This document shows positions 17,871 through 27,440 of a DNA stretch of 40,156 bases, one piece after another; the stretch's first letter is position 1, and every line of letters starts with the position of its first letter. Location: assembly GCA_024277935.1 (NCBI GenBank), contig JAJRUF010000021.1:1-40156 (forward strand), in the 5' to 3' direction. The position numbers and the translations under genes were made by a program. The notes under the pieces were generated by a model. The model was not told the origin of the DNA, made no database searches, and was given only the letters and a program-made list of their open reading frames with translations. Source of the stretch: Gammaproteobacteria bacterium (GTDB lineage Bacteria; Pseudomonadota; Gammaproteobacteria; Methylococcales; Methylomonadaceae).

Positions 17871-19304
17871 ATGGAATGGGAAACAGTAATTGGGTTGGAA
17901 ATTCACGCTCAAATGGCGACAAAATCTAAAATATTTTCTGCCGCATCAACAGCCTATGGTGCTGAACCAAACACACAAGCTTGTGCAGTTGATTTAGGCC
18001 TACCTGGCGTATTACCCGTACTCAATGAAGAAGCTGTTCGTATGGCGGTTAAATTTGGTATGGCAATTGAAGCTGAAATAGCAGATTATTCTGTATTTGC
18101 CAGAAAAAACTATTTTTACCCTGATTTACCAAAGGGTTATCAAATTAGTCAAATGGAATTACCTATTGTGGGTATTGGCCATTTAGATATTGAAGTTGAT
18201 GGGGAAACTAAACGCATTGGTGTAACCCGTGCACACCTAGAAGAAGATGCAGGAAAATCTTTACATGAAGACTTTCATGGTCTAACAGGGATTGACTTAA
18301 ACCGTGCGGGCACACCGTTGTTAGAAATTGTTTCAGAGCCTGATATGCGCTCAGCTAAAGAAGCAGTTGCCTATATGCGTAAAATTCACGAATTAGTCCG
18401 TTATTTAGAAATTTGTGACGGTAATATGCAAGAAGGTTCATTCCGCTGCGATGCCAATGTCTCGGTTCGTCCAAAAGGCCAGAAAGAATATGGCACAAGA
18501 GCCGAACTAAAAAACATCAACTCTTTCAGGTTTGTTGAAAAAGCCATTAATATTGAAGTTGAAAGACAAATTGATTTAATTGAAGCGGGTGGCTCAGTCG
18601 TACAAGAAACTCGTTTGTATGATGCAGATAAAAACGAAACACGCTCCATGCGCAGTAAAGAAGAAGCCAATGATTACCGCTATTTCCCAGACCCTGATTT
18701 ATTGTCGGTAGAAATCACTGACGAACTTAGAGCTCAAGTTAAAGCAGATTTACCTGAATTACCTAGCATAAAAAAACAACGCTTTATTGAACAATACAGC
18801 CATGATAATGAAACCGCAACCCTCCTAACCTCATCACGTGAATTAGCCGATTTTTTTGAAGTCGTAGTTAAGCAATCAGGTTGTGAAGCTAGGTTGTGTA
18901 GTAACTGGGTTAGCGGTAATTTCCTTGGTGCTTTAAATAAAGCAAACCTTGAAATAACGGCTTCACCGATTAGTGCAGAGCGTTTAGCCGGCTTGCTAAA
19001 GCGTATTGCTGATAATACAATTTCAGGAAAAATTGCCAAACAAGTATTTGATGCCTTATGGGAGAGTGATTTAACGACTGACGAAGTGATTGAGCAACAA
19101 GGCCTTAAGCAGATTACCGATAGTGGTGCTATTGAAGTCATTATTGATAAAATTATTGCTGATAACCCAGCTCAGGTTGAACAATATTTAAGTGGTAAAG
19201 ATAAAGTATTTGGCTTTTTTGTTGGACAAGTAATGAAAGCAAGCCATGGTAAAGCCAACCCTGGTGAAGTAAATAAAATGTTACAAGGTAAGCTTAAACG
19301 CTAA
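17871..19304 (+). CDS. gatB: Asp/Glu-tRNA amidotransferase subunit B
   Basis: GatB binds the misacylated tRNA and phosphorylates the Glu/Asp side chain before amidation. The 477-residue protein opens [15 protein letters not shown], followed by [41 protein letters not shown] and [14 protein letters not shown], all GatB hallmarks. The C-terminal YqeY-like helical tail (about 330-477) ends in the usual [20 protein letters not shown] just before the start (GGAG at 17861-17864) favours ATG 17871, with ATG 17868 as the immediate alternative. A strong terminator follows. Confidence 0.97.
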   Translation: MEWETVIGLEIHAQMATKSKIFSAASTAYGAEPNTQACAVDLGLPGVLPVLNEEAVRMAVKFGMAIEAEIADYSVFARKNYFYPDLPKGYQISQMELPIVGIGHLDIEVDGETKRIGVTRAHLEEDAGKSLHEDFHGLTGIDLNRAGTPLLEIVSEPDMRSAKEAVAYMRKIHELVRYLEICDGNMQEGSFRCDANVSVRPKGQKEYGTRAELKNINSFRFVEKAINIEVERQIDLIEAGGSVVQETRLYDADKNETRSMRSKEEANDYRYFPDPDLLSVEITDELRAQVKADLPELPSIKKQRFIEQYSHDNETATLLTSSRELADFFEVVVKQSGCEARLCSNWVSGNFLGALNKANLEITASPISAERLAGLLKRIADNTISGKIAKQVFDALWESDLTTDEVIEQQGLKQITDSGAIEVIIDKIIADNPAQVEQYLSGKDKVFGFFVGQVMKASHGKANPGEVNKMLQGKLKR

Positions 19305-19311
19305 ACTGCAA

Positions 19312-19350
19312 AACAAAAAAGGACGTAGAAAACCTAAGTCCTTTTTTGTT
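19312..19350 (+). terminator. Rho-independent terminator of gatCAB
   Basis: AACAAAAAAGGAC (19312-19324) pairs perfectly with GTCCTTTTTTGTT (19338-19350) across a 13-base loop. The descending arm gives the U-tract. It lies eight bases after the gatB stop, and its A-run would also let it work in reverse. Confidence 0.88.
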
Positions 19351-19443
19351 ACTTTCAACGCTTAAATATTCACTTTGTTATACTACGCACTCTTAGTATA
19401 TTATTAAAATTTTTTCACCGACACTTAAAAACAAAGGACTCCA

Positions 19444-20448
19444 ATGAGATTTGTTATATCTTACCCACAAACCAACTGGGATTATGCAAAGTTTAGATTT
19501 GAAAGAATTGTAAAAGGTAAAGACCGCTCTAATGAGGTTTTTAAAGGAGAGCCAGGTGGAAAACTTCAATTATTGGAACATCTAGGCGAATTAGGTAAAA
19601 TTAAACTTTTAGACGAAATATACCCTACCAAGCCTTTTGGTATGCACTATGTTGAAGGAGAGGGTTTATACTTTATTTGTGGCCTACCCTGTGCTGAAGA
19701 TGGAGTTGCTGGCGATGAACATATTGCCAGACTCAATAGTAAAGGTGAAATAGACTTAGAAATTCGCAACCCATTATTTACTCAACTAAGATCCTTACGT
19801 CGAACAAAAAATGGCCTGTTAGTCACAGCTAGTGGTATTGACACTCTTTTAGAAGTTGATTTTAAGGGTGATGTAATCTGGTCATGGTGGGCAACCGAAA
19901 ACGGTTACCCTAATGCTTATGGCGATGGTTCAATTAGAACTCTTGACAAGCAAATGGATCACCGTACTAAATGCTATTCAGGAAAGTTTCAAACAACCCA
20001 CATGAACTCGGCAATTGTTGACCCCTATGATGAAACCAAAGTTTTAACTATCTTGTTTTACCAAGGCTTATTGGTACGTATTGATAAAGAGTCACTTGAG
20101 CATGAAGTCGTTATTAGTAATTTAAATGGTGCCCATCATATTCGTAAACATTCACGCGGCTATATGCTATCTAACTCCAGAAAAGGTGAGGTATTAATTT
20201 ATGATCATAGTTTTAAATTAATTGATCGCATAAAAGGAACCAACTCTCTCTACCCTGTAAAATGGGTTCAAGATGCTTATGAAATGCCAGATGGAAAATC
20301 ACACTTAATAGCAGACTGCAACACTTTCAACCTGAGAGAGCGTGATTTAAATGGCAAAGAGCGTAAATTTAATACTCGTATGCCGAATCGAATTTTCCAA
20401 ATTGAACAAGTTCCAGACTCTTTCTCATTCAAAGGGTTTAGTCACTAA
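19444..20448 (+). CDS. Uncharacterised beta-propeller-like protein (arylsulfotransferase-like repeats)
   Basis: I do not recognise a named family for this 334-residue protein. It has repeating blade-like units, for example HIARLNSKGEIDLEI, TLLEVDFKGDVIWSWWA, GLLVRIDKESLEHEV and GEVLIYDHSFKLIDRI. GDVIWSWWA is reminiscent of arylsulfotransferase/PQQ-type propellers, in which xGxIxWxW ends a blade. THMNSA (around 184-189) and NGAHHIRK (around 228-235) place histidines where such enzymes hold active-site or metal residues. There is no signal peptide, unlike periplasmic arylsulfotransferases, so it is probably cytoplasmic. It lies alone after the gatCAB terminator and 42 bases before waaF, so an envelope-related role is possible but unproven. 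Confidence 0.6.
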   Translation: MRFVISYPQTNWDYAKFRFERIVKGKDRSNEVFKGEPGGKLQLLEHLGELGKIKLLDEIYPTKPFGMHYVEGEGLYFICGLPCAEDGVAGDEHIARLNSKGEIDLEIRNPLFTQLRSLRRTKNGLLVTASGIDTLLEVDFKGDVIWSWWATENGYPNAYGDGSIRTLDKQMDHRTKCYSGKFQTTHMNSAIVDPYDETKVLTILFYQGLLVRIDKESLEHEVVISNLNGAHHIRKHSRGYMLSNSRKGEVLIYDHSFKLIDRIKGTNSLYPVKWVQDAYEMPDGKSHLIADCNTFNLRERDLNGKERKFNTRMPNRIFQIEQVPDSFSFKGFSH

Positions 20449-20490
20449 AAGTACTGAATATTTAACACAGCAACTCATTTTAAATAAAAT

Positions 20491-21522
20491 ATGTCCCCAC
20501 CCGTAAAAATATTAGTCCTCGGCCCCTCTTGGGTGGGTGATATGGTTATGGCACAAAGTCTATTTATTCGCCTTAAACAATTAAACCCAGGCTGTCAGCT
20601 TGATGTTTTAGCTCCCACCTGGACATACGCCTTATTAGCAAGAATGCCTGAAGTATCTAATGCCTTAGCTATGCCAGCTCTGGCTAGAGGCCAGTTTGGT
20701 TTGTTTGAACGCATAAAACTCGGAAAAGAACTCCGTACCAGACATTATGACCAAGCTATTTTACTCCCTAATACTTGGAAATCTGCACTCATCCCTTTTG
20801 TTGCTAAAATTCCCTTAAGAACGGCTTATATTGGGGAAAGTCGCTGGGGATTAGTTAACGATATTAGGCGACTGGATAAATTATTTTTAACTCAAACTGT
20901 TCAAAGATTTGTTGCCCTAGCAAATAATGCAAACACTAATACGGTTCCAGATTGTCCAACACCTCAACTTAAAGTAGATAAAAAACAACAGCAACAGCTT
21001 GCTGAGGATTTTTCATTAAATCCTAACAATAAAATACTCGCTTTATGCCCGGGAGCAGAATTTGGTGAAGCAAAACGCTGGCCAGCCAGCCATTATGCCG
21101 AAGTAGCCAAAATAAAATTACAACAGGGCTGGCAAGTTTTAATTTTAGGATCAAAAAAAGACCGCCCTGTTGCGGAAGAAATCAATCAACTTGCTCACAA
21201 TAATTGTATTAACCTAGCTGGAAAAACTAATATTAGCGAAGCCATTGACCTAATGGCATTAGCAAATACTATTATTAGTAATGATTCTGGTTTAATGCAT
21301 ATTGCAGCCGCTTTAAATAAAAATCTAATCGCCATTTACGGCTCTTCTGACCCTCTGTTTACCCCCCCTATTTCTACTAAAGCTAAAATAATTAGTCTAA
21401 ATATGGAATGCTCACCTTGCTTTAAAAGAGAGTGCCCCTTAGGGCATACCAATTGTTTAATCAATATTACACCTCAGCAAGTCATCGATAAAATGGGAAT
21501 AGTTATAACTGAAGTTTCCTAG
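20491..21522 (+). CDS. waaF: ADP-heptose:LPS heptosyltransferase II
   Basis: The 343-residue GT9-family glycosyltransferase adds the second heptose to the LPS inner core at the cytoplasmic face. Its N-terminal Rossmann domain begins KILVLGPSWVGDMVMAQSL, followed by CQLDVLAPTWTYALLARMPE, both characteristic of WaaF. The nucleotide-sugar side shows LCPGAEFGEAKRWP, and DSGLMHIAAAL is the conserved C-terminal loop. The late MECSPCFKRECPLGHTNC matches the usual WaaF cysteine-containing tail. The convergent COG0523 gene ends only three bases away. Confidence 0.92.
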   Translation: MSPPVKILVLGPSWVGDMVMAQSLFIRLKQLNPGCQLDVLAPTWTYALLARMPEVSNALAMPALARGQFGLFERIKLGKELRTRHYDQAILLPNTWKSALIPFVAKIPLRTAYIGESRWGLVNDIRRLDKLFLTQTVQRFVALANNANTNTVPDCPTPQLKVDKKQQQQLAEDFSLNPNNKILALCPGAEFGEAKRWPASHYAEVAKIKLQQGWQVLILGSKKDRPVAEEINQLAHNNCINLAGKTNISEAIDLMALANTIISNDSGLMHIAAALNKNLIAIYGSSDPLFTPPISTKAKIISLNMECSPCFKRECPLGHTNCLINITPQQVIDKMGIVITEVS

Positions 21523-21525
21523 TTT

Positions 21526-22500
21526 TTACTCAAGACATAGCCTTAATGCACTTAAAACATCTTGAAAATGATTTTGCCTAGCAATCAGTTCAATTCGGTT
21601 ATTATTTGATAAAGGTGTTGGAGCATAATTAATTTTATTATCAGTGCCATTAATAATAAACCAACCTTTATTGGTATTTAAAATACCTTTTATTCTTTCT
21701 ACCTTAAGCTGGCTTAAAAAATCATTTAACTTCTTAAAATCAAAACGATTTTGTACAGGGAATATATGCCCAAAACTCTGAAAACCAGATGTTTTATTGC
21801 TTAGCTGATGATCAATATTATTAACAGGATATACTTTAGTTATGTTATGCGCATTGGGGAATGCTGCTTGTCTTTTTAGGTTTCTTGGCATATCTAACCA
21901 AGTTACATCCAACTGCCCTTGTATGGTTTGTGCAATTAAGACCTTTTCTGGCTGACTCTTTTTAGCCAATTGATGAAATAAACTAATAGCTTCAGCCTCA
22001 GCCAAATCCATTTTATTGGCTACTAACACATCAGATAAAGCTATTTGATCAATAAACGTTTCATGTGTTGTATAACGTGGGTCTTTTAATTTTTCAGGGT
22101 CTACCAGACAAATACTTGCTCTTAATTGTAGCGTTTCTTTAAACCTTCCTGTCAGCAACATATCCAATACTTTTTTAGGGTGACCTAAGCCCGTGGGTTC
22201 AATTAAAAGCCTGTCTGGTCTAACTTCTTTTAATAGCCGGTTAATACTTACCTGAAAAGGCAAGCCAACCGCACAGCACAAGCAACCACCGGCTATTTCT
22301 TTGACAGTAACTCCTGCCGCAGAATAAATAGCACCATCAATACCAATTTTTCCAAATTCATTAACCAGTACTGCCCAATTTTCGTTTTTGGGTTTTTGTT
22401 TGAGCAAATCCAAAATAGCGGTAGTTTTACCTACACCTAAAAAGCCCATCACTAGATTACATGGAATATTAGCTAACTTGTTGTGCAACACCCACCCCAA
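21526..22500 (-). CDS. COG0523 (CobW/YjiA-type) G3E GTPase, putative metal chaperone
   Basis: The 324-residue protein has Walker A GFLGVGKTT at 19-27, the family metal motif C73-L-C75-C76 within GGCLCCAV, LLIEPTGLGHP and the guanine-specificity NKMD. A poorly conserved C-terminal CobW_C-like region follows. COG0523 GTPases deliver zinc, cobalt or other metals to client proteins. No histidine-rich metal-binding loop is visible. With no clear metal-homeostasis neighbour, the client metal cannot be assigned. The open frame starts at TTG 22500; GTG at 22491 is an equally plausible start and neither has a strong ribosome site. Confidence 0.88.
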   Translation of the reverse strand: MGWVLHNKLANIPCNLVMGFLGVGKTTAILDLLKQKPKNENWAVLVNEFGKIGIDGAIYSAAGVTVKEIAGGCLCCAVGLPFQVSINRLLKEVRPDRLLIEPTGLGHPKKVLDMLLTGRFKETLQLRASICLVDPEKLKDPRYTTHETFIDQIALSDVLVANKMDLAEAEAISLFHQLAKKSQPEKVLIAQTIQGQLDVTWLDMPRNLKRQAAFPNAHNITKVYPVNNIDHQLSNKTSGFQSFGHIFPVQNRFDFKKLNDFLSQLKVERIKGILNTNKGWFIINGTDNKINYAPTPLSNNNRIELIARQNHFQDVLSALRLCLE

Positions 22501-22554
22501 TATCCAGCACTATAATTTTACGCTTAACTGATTTTTCTAAGTTAACTTATTAGC

Positions 22555-22594
22555 GCTTACACTTTGAGCGGTCAATACCGCACAAAGTGTAAGC
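22555..22594 (-). terminator. Large perfect hairpin between two minus-strand genes
   Basis: GCTTACACTTTG (22555-22566) pairs with 22583-22594. After one A.A mismatch, GCGGT/ACCGC extends the stem around a CAAT loop. That makes 17 pairs in 40 bases. It begins six bases after the stop of the small secreted protein. There is no clean U-run, so it may be a terminator, a 3'-end stabiliser or a REP-like repeat. Confidence 0.55.
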
Positions 22595-22600
22595 AACAAG

Positions 22601-22957
22601 CTACCAGCCTTTCTTTACTGTTTTACATTTGATAACAACATCTTCCATGTGACAGCTATACCCTGGGTCAACCCCTTCGTCTTCCTCTTCACAAGCTTCA
22701 CATACTAATTTACCTTTCTCTAAAGCCCTGTCATAACCCCAACCCAGCCCCATATTATTACAGGCGAGCTTGGCATATTTTTTAAACCGTAACCCTGTAG
22801 ATGCCTGCTTAGCCGCACTTTCTTTACTTTTACAGCCAGGAGTTGCCTTTAGTGTACTGGTAATAGTTTTGTACTCCCAGTCATCAACAGCCAATGCAAA
22901 ACATTGGTTAGAAAAAACAAACAGCAAAGCTGCGAACAATATTTTATTAATTTTCAT
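22601..22957 (-). CDS. Small secreted cysteine-rich protein, function unknown
   Basis: The 118-residue protein starts with a clear signal peptide (1-23, ending CFALA). The mature part holds six cysteines (C42, C66, C86, C89, C102, C111), enough for three disulfides. C86 and C89 form a CxxC, followed by an acidic run EEEDEGVD. I recognise no family. Location is probably periplasmic. It stands alone, divergent from another secreted orphan (23162-23569) across 204 bases, with a strong hairpin after its stop. A metal or redox role would be a guess based on CxxC only. Confidence 0.7.
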   Translation of the reverse strand: MKINKILFAALLFVFSNQCFALAVDDWEYKTITSTLKATPGCKSKESAAKQASTGLRFKKYAKLACNNMGLGWGYDRALEKGKLVCEACEEEDEGVDPGYSCHMEDVVIKCKTVKKGW

Positions 22958-23161
22958 ACCTTATCCTTCCTCATTATTTTCATTATAAAAATTGATACAT
23001 TACCAATTGTAACTCTAACTTTAAAGTAAATAAACTTAACACCAGATGAATAAGTTTTTTATAATATACTAATTTATTTACAAGAGAAGTAACATCTTAC
23101 TTTACTATGATATACTCAATGACGCGAAACTAATTTATCACTCAGGTCGGAGCTTGAAAAC
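22958..23161. promoter_or_regulatory. 204-bp divergent intergenic region between two secreted orphan genes
   Basis: The stretch is very AT-rich, without an open frame. GGAG at 23149-23152 is the ribosome site for the plus-strand gene. TATACT at 23111-23116 could be a -10 box for that gene, but I see no matching -35 at 17 bases. Promoters for both genes must be here. Confidence 0.45.
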
Positions 23162-23569
23162 ATGAATAAAATAATAAAACTTTTACCTTTACTTGTTATT
23201 GTTTGCATAGCTTTTCCTGCAAATGCAAAAAAACAGGAAACAACAATTGCTTTAGAAGATAATTCTCAAATCCTCGGTAAATGGAAGATTTACGCTGAAT
23301 CTCCTACTAAAAAGAAAAGAGACAGGAAAGAAGTTAATATTCAATGGGACTTTAAAAATAACGGCATTATCCATGCTGTAGCAACTGATACGCGTGGAAG
23401 AACGGGACAAACTTCTATTAATATTAAATATTCCATTAAAAATGGTATGCTCAACAAACAGTTAACACCAGGAAGCCAAAGAATGGAAGATTGTAAAGTA
23501 ACTAAACTAGACGGCAAAGATATGACATTGCACTGCAAATTTCTTTATTTTTATATGAAAAAGATTTAA
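23162..23569 (+). CDS. Small secreted lipocalin-like protein, function unknown
   Basis: The 135-residue protein has a signal peptide (1-22, ending ANA). It then shows ILGKWKIYAE...NIQWDFKNNGIIHAV, a layout like small lipocalin-like proteins, where GxWxx opens the first strand and xFxxNG lies in the second. Two cysteines in the mature part (in EDCKV and LHCKF) could form one disulfide. The basic cluster KKKRDRK follows the first strand. No specific family is recognised and ligand binding is inference from the fold resemblance. It is a single gene with a ribosome site GGAG nine bases before the ATG and a convergent hairpin after it. Confidence 0.7.
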   Translation: MNKIIKLLPLLVIVCIAFPANAKKQETTIALEDNSQILGKWKIYAESPTKKKRDRKEVNIQWDFKNNGIIHAVATDTRGRTGQTSINIKYSIKNGMLNKQLTPGSQRMEDCKVTKLDGKDMTLHCKFLYFYMKKI

Positions 23570-23601
23570 TTTTTCAATTGCCAGCAAGCAGTAAGAAACA
23601 C

Positions 23602-23645
23602 GCACGGAATAAATCCAGTAGCCTGGCTTAAAATTCATTCCGTGC
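23602..23645. terminator. Possible shared terminator between convergent genes
   Basis: GCACGGAAT (23602-23610) is the exact reverse complement of 23637-23645, with a smaller CCAG/CTGG stem inside. It lies between the convergent secreted orphan and lptG, with moderately T-rich flanks on both sides. This position suits a bidirectional terminator, although the U-tracts are imperfect. Confidence 0.45.
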
Positions 23646-23674
23646 CCTTTCTTCCCTAAGGTTGGCAACAACCC

Positions 23675-24742
23675 TCAACGCGCTCGACTTACTGCATACA
23701 AAGCAGAACAAAAAACCAGAATACTTGGCAATATAGCCATTAACATAGGGCTATAGCCATAAACCAACCCAATATGCCCTGCAATTTTATCGAAAATATT
23801 AAAGGTTATCCCTATAACAATACCAAGCATCATCCTTCCGCCTGTACTAATCCCTCTTTTAATACCGACTACAAAGGGAATCGATACCATTAACATAACA
23901 AAAATAACAAAGGGATTTATAAGCCGACTCCAGAAAGCCAGTTCATATATTTGTGATTTCTGATTATTTTGCTTAAGAAAATCAATATACATATACAAAT
24001 CATATAAGGACATATTGTCTGACTTAACCACAGCGACATCCAATAAATCAGGTTCTATTGATGTTTCCCATTTTCCTGACTCTTGTCTACCGGAAAACAC
24101 CTGATTAGCTGATATTTCAGATTGCAATATATTATTTACATCCCAAAGCCCATTCCCAATATAAACAGCTTTTTCAATATGCCTGACTGCAAGCAAATGC
24201 TCATTACCCTCAACCTTATAAGTATAAATATCAGCTAACTTATTTTTACCTGTAATTTTTCGCACATTAACAAATTCATCCTTTTCTCTTAACCACACAC
24301 CAGATTTTGATTGCAAGACTACTTCATTATCCTGAGAAAGCATCTTAATCAACTGTGCTTCACGCACAGCTTTAGTGGCAATAAATTCACCTACTAAAAA
24401 TGCGATTACAACCATAACAAGACCTGCCAACATAACGGCTTTTATGACTCCAAAAATAGAAATTCCTGCCGCTCGCATAGCAATGATTTCACTATTATTT
24501 GCCATTCCCCCGATAACTAAGAGACTACCTAGCAATGCCCCAAAAGGAAGTAACTCATAAAAAACGGTAGGTGCAGATAAAGCAAGGTACATTAATATTT
24601 GTTTTAAACCATACCCACCATGACCAATATCTTTTAATTCATCCCTAAAGGCAAACAACATAAATAATGTTAATAAAAATATGGCTGCAATAGCAGATCC
24701 TTTTAAGACCTCCTTGACAATATATTTTGTTAAAATATTCAC
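23675..24742 (-). CDS. lptG: LPS export ABC transporter permease LptG
   Basis: The 355-residue YjgP/YjgQ-family permease has three N-terminal and three C-terminal membrane helices around a periplasmic beta-jellyroll domain. The N-terminus MNILTKYIVKEVLKGSAIAAIF with the following LSAPTVFYELLPFGALLGSL is typical of LptG. The SGVWLREKDEFVNVRKI block marks the jellyroll start. With LptF and the LptB ATPase it extracts LPS from the inner membrane. Its ATG overlaps the lptF stop by four bases. Confidence 0.94.
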   Translation of the reverse strand: MNILTKYIVKEVLKGSAIAAIFLLTLFMLFAFRDELKDIGHGGYGLKQILMYLALSAPTVFYELLPFGALLGSLLVIGGMANNSEIIAMRAAGISIFGVIKAVMLAGLVMVVIAFLVGEFIATKAVREAQLIKMLSQDNEVVLQSKSGVWLREKDEFVNVRKITGKNKLADIYTYKVEGNEHLLAVRHIEKAVYIGNGLWDVNNILQSEISANQVFSGRQESGKWETSIEPDLLDVAVVKSDNMSLYDLYMYIDFLKQNNQKSQIYELAFWSRLINPFVIFVMLMVSIPFVVGIKRGISTGGRMMLGIVIGITFNIFDKIAGHIGLVYGYSPMLMAILPSILVFCSALYAVSRAR

Positions 24743-25884
24743 ACAGCCTCCCTAGCTAAAATTTTCATCATAATCCATTTTGTCCCATAAAGACGTAGCA
24801 GTAGCACACCCGCCAACAGTAATAATAAAAGATATATAGCATAATACCCAAATGAAGCAGGGATAACTTGGTTCACAACCCAGCTTTGGCTTACATGCTT
24901 TAAATTACCAAAAATAAAATAAATGGCAAAAGCAACAACTAAACTGCCATACACCCCACCTCTAGGTGAAATTTTCGCAAGTGGCACTGCTAATAAGCTT
25001 AAAAAAATAACGGATAGCGGCACAGATAAGCGGCTCTGTATTTCAGCTACATCCTTCAACTTATCAGATGTCCATAATTTAGCCGTAGGGATACCTTCAC
25101 GGTTTTGTAGAACATTACTTTCTTTTTTTTCTATTCGCACGGCATACTCATCAAATTTTTCAATAATGAAATTTTTTTCTCCTGGTATTCCTTGCACTCT
25201 CTCTCCTTGTTTTAAGACCAAATACAAACCCCCTGGTAAACTTTTTATTCGCCCATACTTCGCATTAACAATCCCTAAGAGTTTACCCTTTCTATTTTGC
25301 ACAAAAACATTTTGCATTTGTTTATCTTTAGTAATATTTTCTGTATACAAAACCAATTCTCCCTGGCTATATTCACTAAACCGTCCCGCAGCAATACCCT
25401 TTATATCAGCATGTTTTTTATCCTCATGTATCAATTGGTTCATTTTAGCTTCTGCCCAGGGTGTCGCCAACATAGAGGATCCTGCAGCCACAAAACTAAG
25501 AGGCAATATTAAAATAAAAATAGCACGATAAATAACATAAGCGCCTCCTCCAGCTGACGCAACTGCTGCCATTTCTTGGTCTCGATACATCCGCCCGATA
25601 ACCATTAATATCGCCATAAAGACAGAAACAGGTAAAAAAATACTAATAGCCGTTATTATTTTTAGCCCCAGCAAACTTAAAACAATCTCATGTGATATTT
25701 GCCCTTCAATGGCTTGTGCCAATACTTTAATAAACTTCCGGCTAACTATAATAACGACAAGCACTAACAGTACCGCAGTCACTGTTTTCATTAGATCTTT
25801 TACAATCATCTTATCTAAAACGGAAACAAACCGATAAGACCTAACACCACCCTTTTTATTCGACTCAATGCTCAAACGACCCAC
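24739..25884 (-). CDS. lptF: LPS export ABC transporter permease LptF
   Basis: The 381-residue paralogue of LptG has LDKMIVKDLMKTVTAVLLVL near the N-terminus, LPVSVFMAILMVIGRMYRDQEM, and a C-terminal three-helix bundle. The jellyroll domain lies at about 130-270. The first 22 residues, before LDKMIVKD, are longer than usual; ATG at the M of DKMIVKD (codon 27) is an alternative start, although lptF commonly begins close to such a motif. It is divergent from pepA across 65 bases, the classic lptFG/pepA arrangement of gammaproteobacteria. Confidence 0.93.
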   Translation of the reverse strand: MGRLSIESNKKGGVRSYRFVSVLDKMIVKDLMKTVTAVLLVLVVIIVSRKFIKVLAQAIEGQISHEIVLSLLGLKIITAISIFLPVSVFMAILMVIGRMYRDQEMAAVASAGGGAYVIYRAIFILILPLSFVAAGSSMLATPWAEAKMNQLIHEDKKHADIKGIAAGRFSEYSQGELVLYTENITKDKQMQNVFVQNRKGKLLGIVNAKYGRIKSLPGGLYLVLKQGERVQGIPGEKNFIIEKFDEYAVRIEKKESNVLQNREGIPTAKLWTSDKLKDVAEIQSRLSVPLSVIFLSLLAVPLAKISPRGGVYGSLVVAFAIYFIFGNLKHVSQSWVVNQVIPASFGYYAIYLLLLLLAGVLLLRLYGTKWIMMKILAREAV

Positions 25885-25949
25885 CTTAAAAAACTCATGT
25901 ATAATCTACCTTTATTATTCCTTTAACATGCTCATTCAAATAACCTCTT
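25885..25949. promoter_or_regulatory. Divergent promoter region lptF / pepA
   Basis: These 65 bases separate lptF (minus) from pepA (plus), so both promoters overlap here or extend into the coding regions. No individual box could be chosen with confidence. Confidence 0.45.
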
Positions 25950-27440
25950 ATGGACTATTCTATAGAAACCCTGGCTTTAGACAAACAACAAACTGATTGC
26001 ATCATCGTTGGTATTTACGAAAACCAGCAACTTAGTACCTCAGCCAATTCCATTGACAAGCTAAACCAGGATATTATCACCCAACTTATCGAGCGTGGTG
26101 ATATTAAAGGAAAAAATGCAGAAACTCTACTTATTAACCATTTACCGAGTAGCTCAATAAAGCGAATTTTAGTTGTCGGTTTAGGAGAAAAAGAAAAAAT
26201 CACTGCCAAGCTATACCGTAAAGCACTTTTCTCAGCAATAAAAGCTGTTAAAGCCATAAAAGTTAAATCAGCCACCTGTGCTTTGACTGATATTGAAGTA
26301 AAAGGCCAGGATACTTGCTGGAAAACTCGACAAATTATCGAAGTTTTTAATGATGCCATTTATCTGTTCCAAGATACCAAAAGTATTAAAGACCCAGAAA
26401 TTGAATTAGAAAAACTAATTATTTCTGCCTCAGAAGAATCAACCTCTCTAGTAGAAATGGGGCTAGTCCAAGGTACTGCTATTGCAAAGGGAATGGATTT
26501 AACAAAAATGCTGGCAGATTTACCGGGTAATTATTGCACCCCAACTTACCTTGCTGAACAAGCAACGAAGGTGGCTTCTAATAGCAATAAAATGAGTATT
26601 GAAGTGCTTGAAGAAAGCGATATAGAAGCTTTAGGCATGGGATCTTTTTTATCTGTTTCCCGGGGTAGTCGTCAGCCAGCAAAACTTATTGTATTAAATT
26701 ACCAAGGTGGAGCAAAAGACAGTAAACCTATTGTTCTTGTCGGTAAAGGCCTAACATTTGATGCAGGAGGCATTTCTTTAAAACCTGGCGCAGGTATGGA
26801 TGAAATGAAATACGATATGTGCGGAGGCGCAACTGTTATAGGCACACTACAGGCCGCAGCTGAAATGAACTTAGCCATTAACGTTGTCGGCATTATCCCT
26901 TCATCGGAAAACATGCCAGATGGAGATGCCAACAAACCCGGTGATGTTGTGACCAGTATGGCAGGTTTAACCATCGAAATATTAAATACCGATGCAGAAG
27001 GTCGATTAATCCTTTGTGATGCTTTAACTTATGCCAAAAAATTCAACCCAGAAGTAGTGATTGACTTAGCCACCTTAACAGGTGCCTGTTTGGTCGCATT
27101 AGGCCGTATTCCTAGTGGCTTACTAGGCAATGATGATGCGCTTTGTAATGATTTACTTGCTGCCAGTGAAACGGCCTGTGACAGTTTATGGCGTTTACCT
27201 ATCTGGGAAGAGTACCACGAACTATTAAAATCTAACTTTGCAGATTTAGCTAATATCGGTGGACGTGATGCAGGCACCATTACAGCAGCCTGTTTTTTAT
27301 CTCGTTTTACCGAAGATTACCGTTGGGCTCACCTTGATATTGCAGGAACAGCATGGCGTTCAGGCGGTAAAAATAAAGGTGCAACAGGTCGTCCCGTACC
27401 GCTACTCAGTCAATATTTAATTAACCGGGCAAATGGCTAA
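25950..27440 (+). CDS. pepA: Leucyl aminopeptidase (cytosol aminopeptidase, M17)
   Basis: The 496-residue two-domain enzyme cleaves N-terminal residues. The M17 metal and catalytic residues are all present: K266, D271 and K278 in [17 protein letters not shown]289 in KYDMCGGA, and D348, E350 and R352 in NTDAEGRL. All are offset by four from the E. coli enzyme. In E. coli PepA also binds DNA in pyrimidine-gene control and Xer recombination, but that role cannot be inferred here. The end overlaps holC by eight bases. Confidence 0.97.
   Translation: MDYSIETLALDKQQTDCIIVGIYENQQLSTSANSIDKLNQDIITQLIERGDIKGKNAETLLINHLPSSSIKRILVVGLGEKEKITAKLYRKALFSAIKAVKAIKVKSATCALTDIEVKGQDTCWKTRQIIEVFNDAIYLFQDTKSIKDPEIELEKLIISASEESTSLVEMGLVQGTAIAKGMDLTKMLADLPGNYCTPTYLAEQATKVASNSNKMSIEVLEESDIEALGMGSFLSVSRGSRQPAKLIVLNYQGGAKDSKPIVLVGKGLTFDAGGISLKPGAGMDEMKYDMCGGATVIGTLQAAAEMNLAINVVGIIPSSENMPDGDANKPGDVVTSMAGLTIEILNTDAEGRLILCDALTYAKKFNPEVVIDLATLTGACLVALGRIPSGLLGNDDALCNDLLAASETACDSLWRLPIWEEYHELLKSNFADLANIGGRDAGTITAACFLSRFTEDYRWAHLDIAGTAWRSGGKNKGATGRPVPLLSQYLINRANG

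Noticed and set aside
24923-25531. 202-codon plus-strand open frame opposite lptF
   Set aside because: Long because of the codon bias of the minus-strand lptF; composition and lack of motifs mark it as a shadow.
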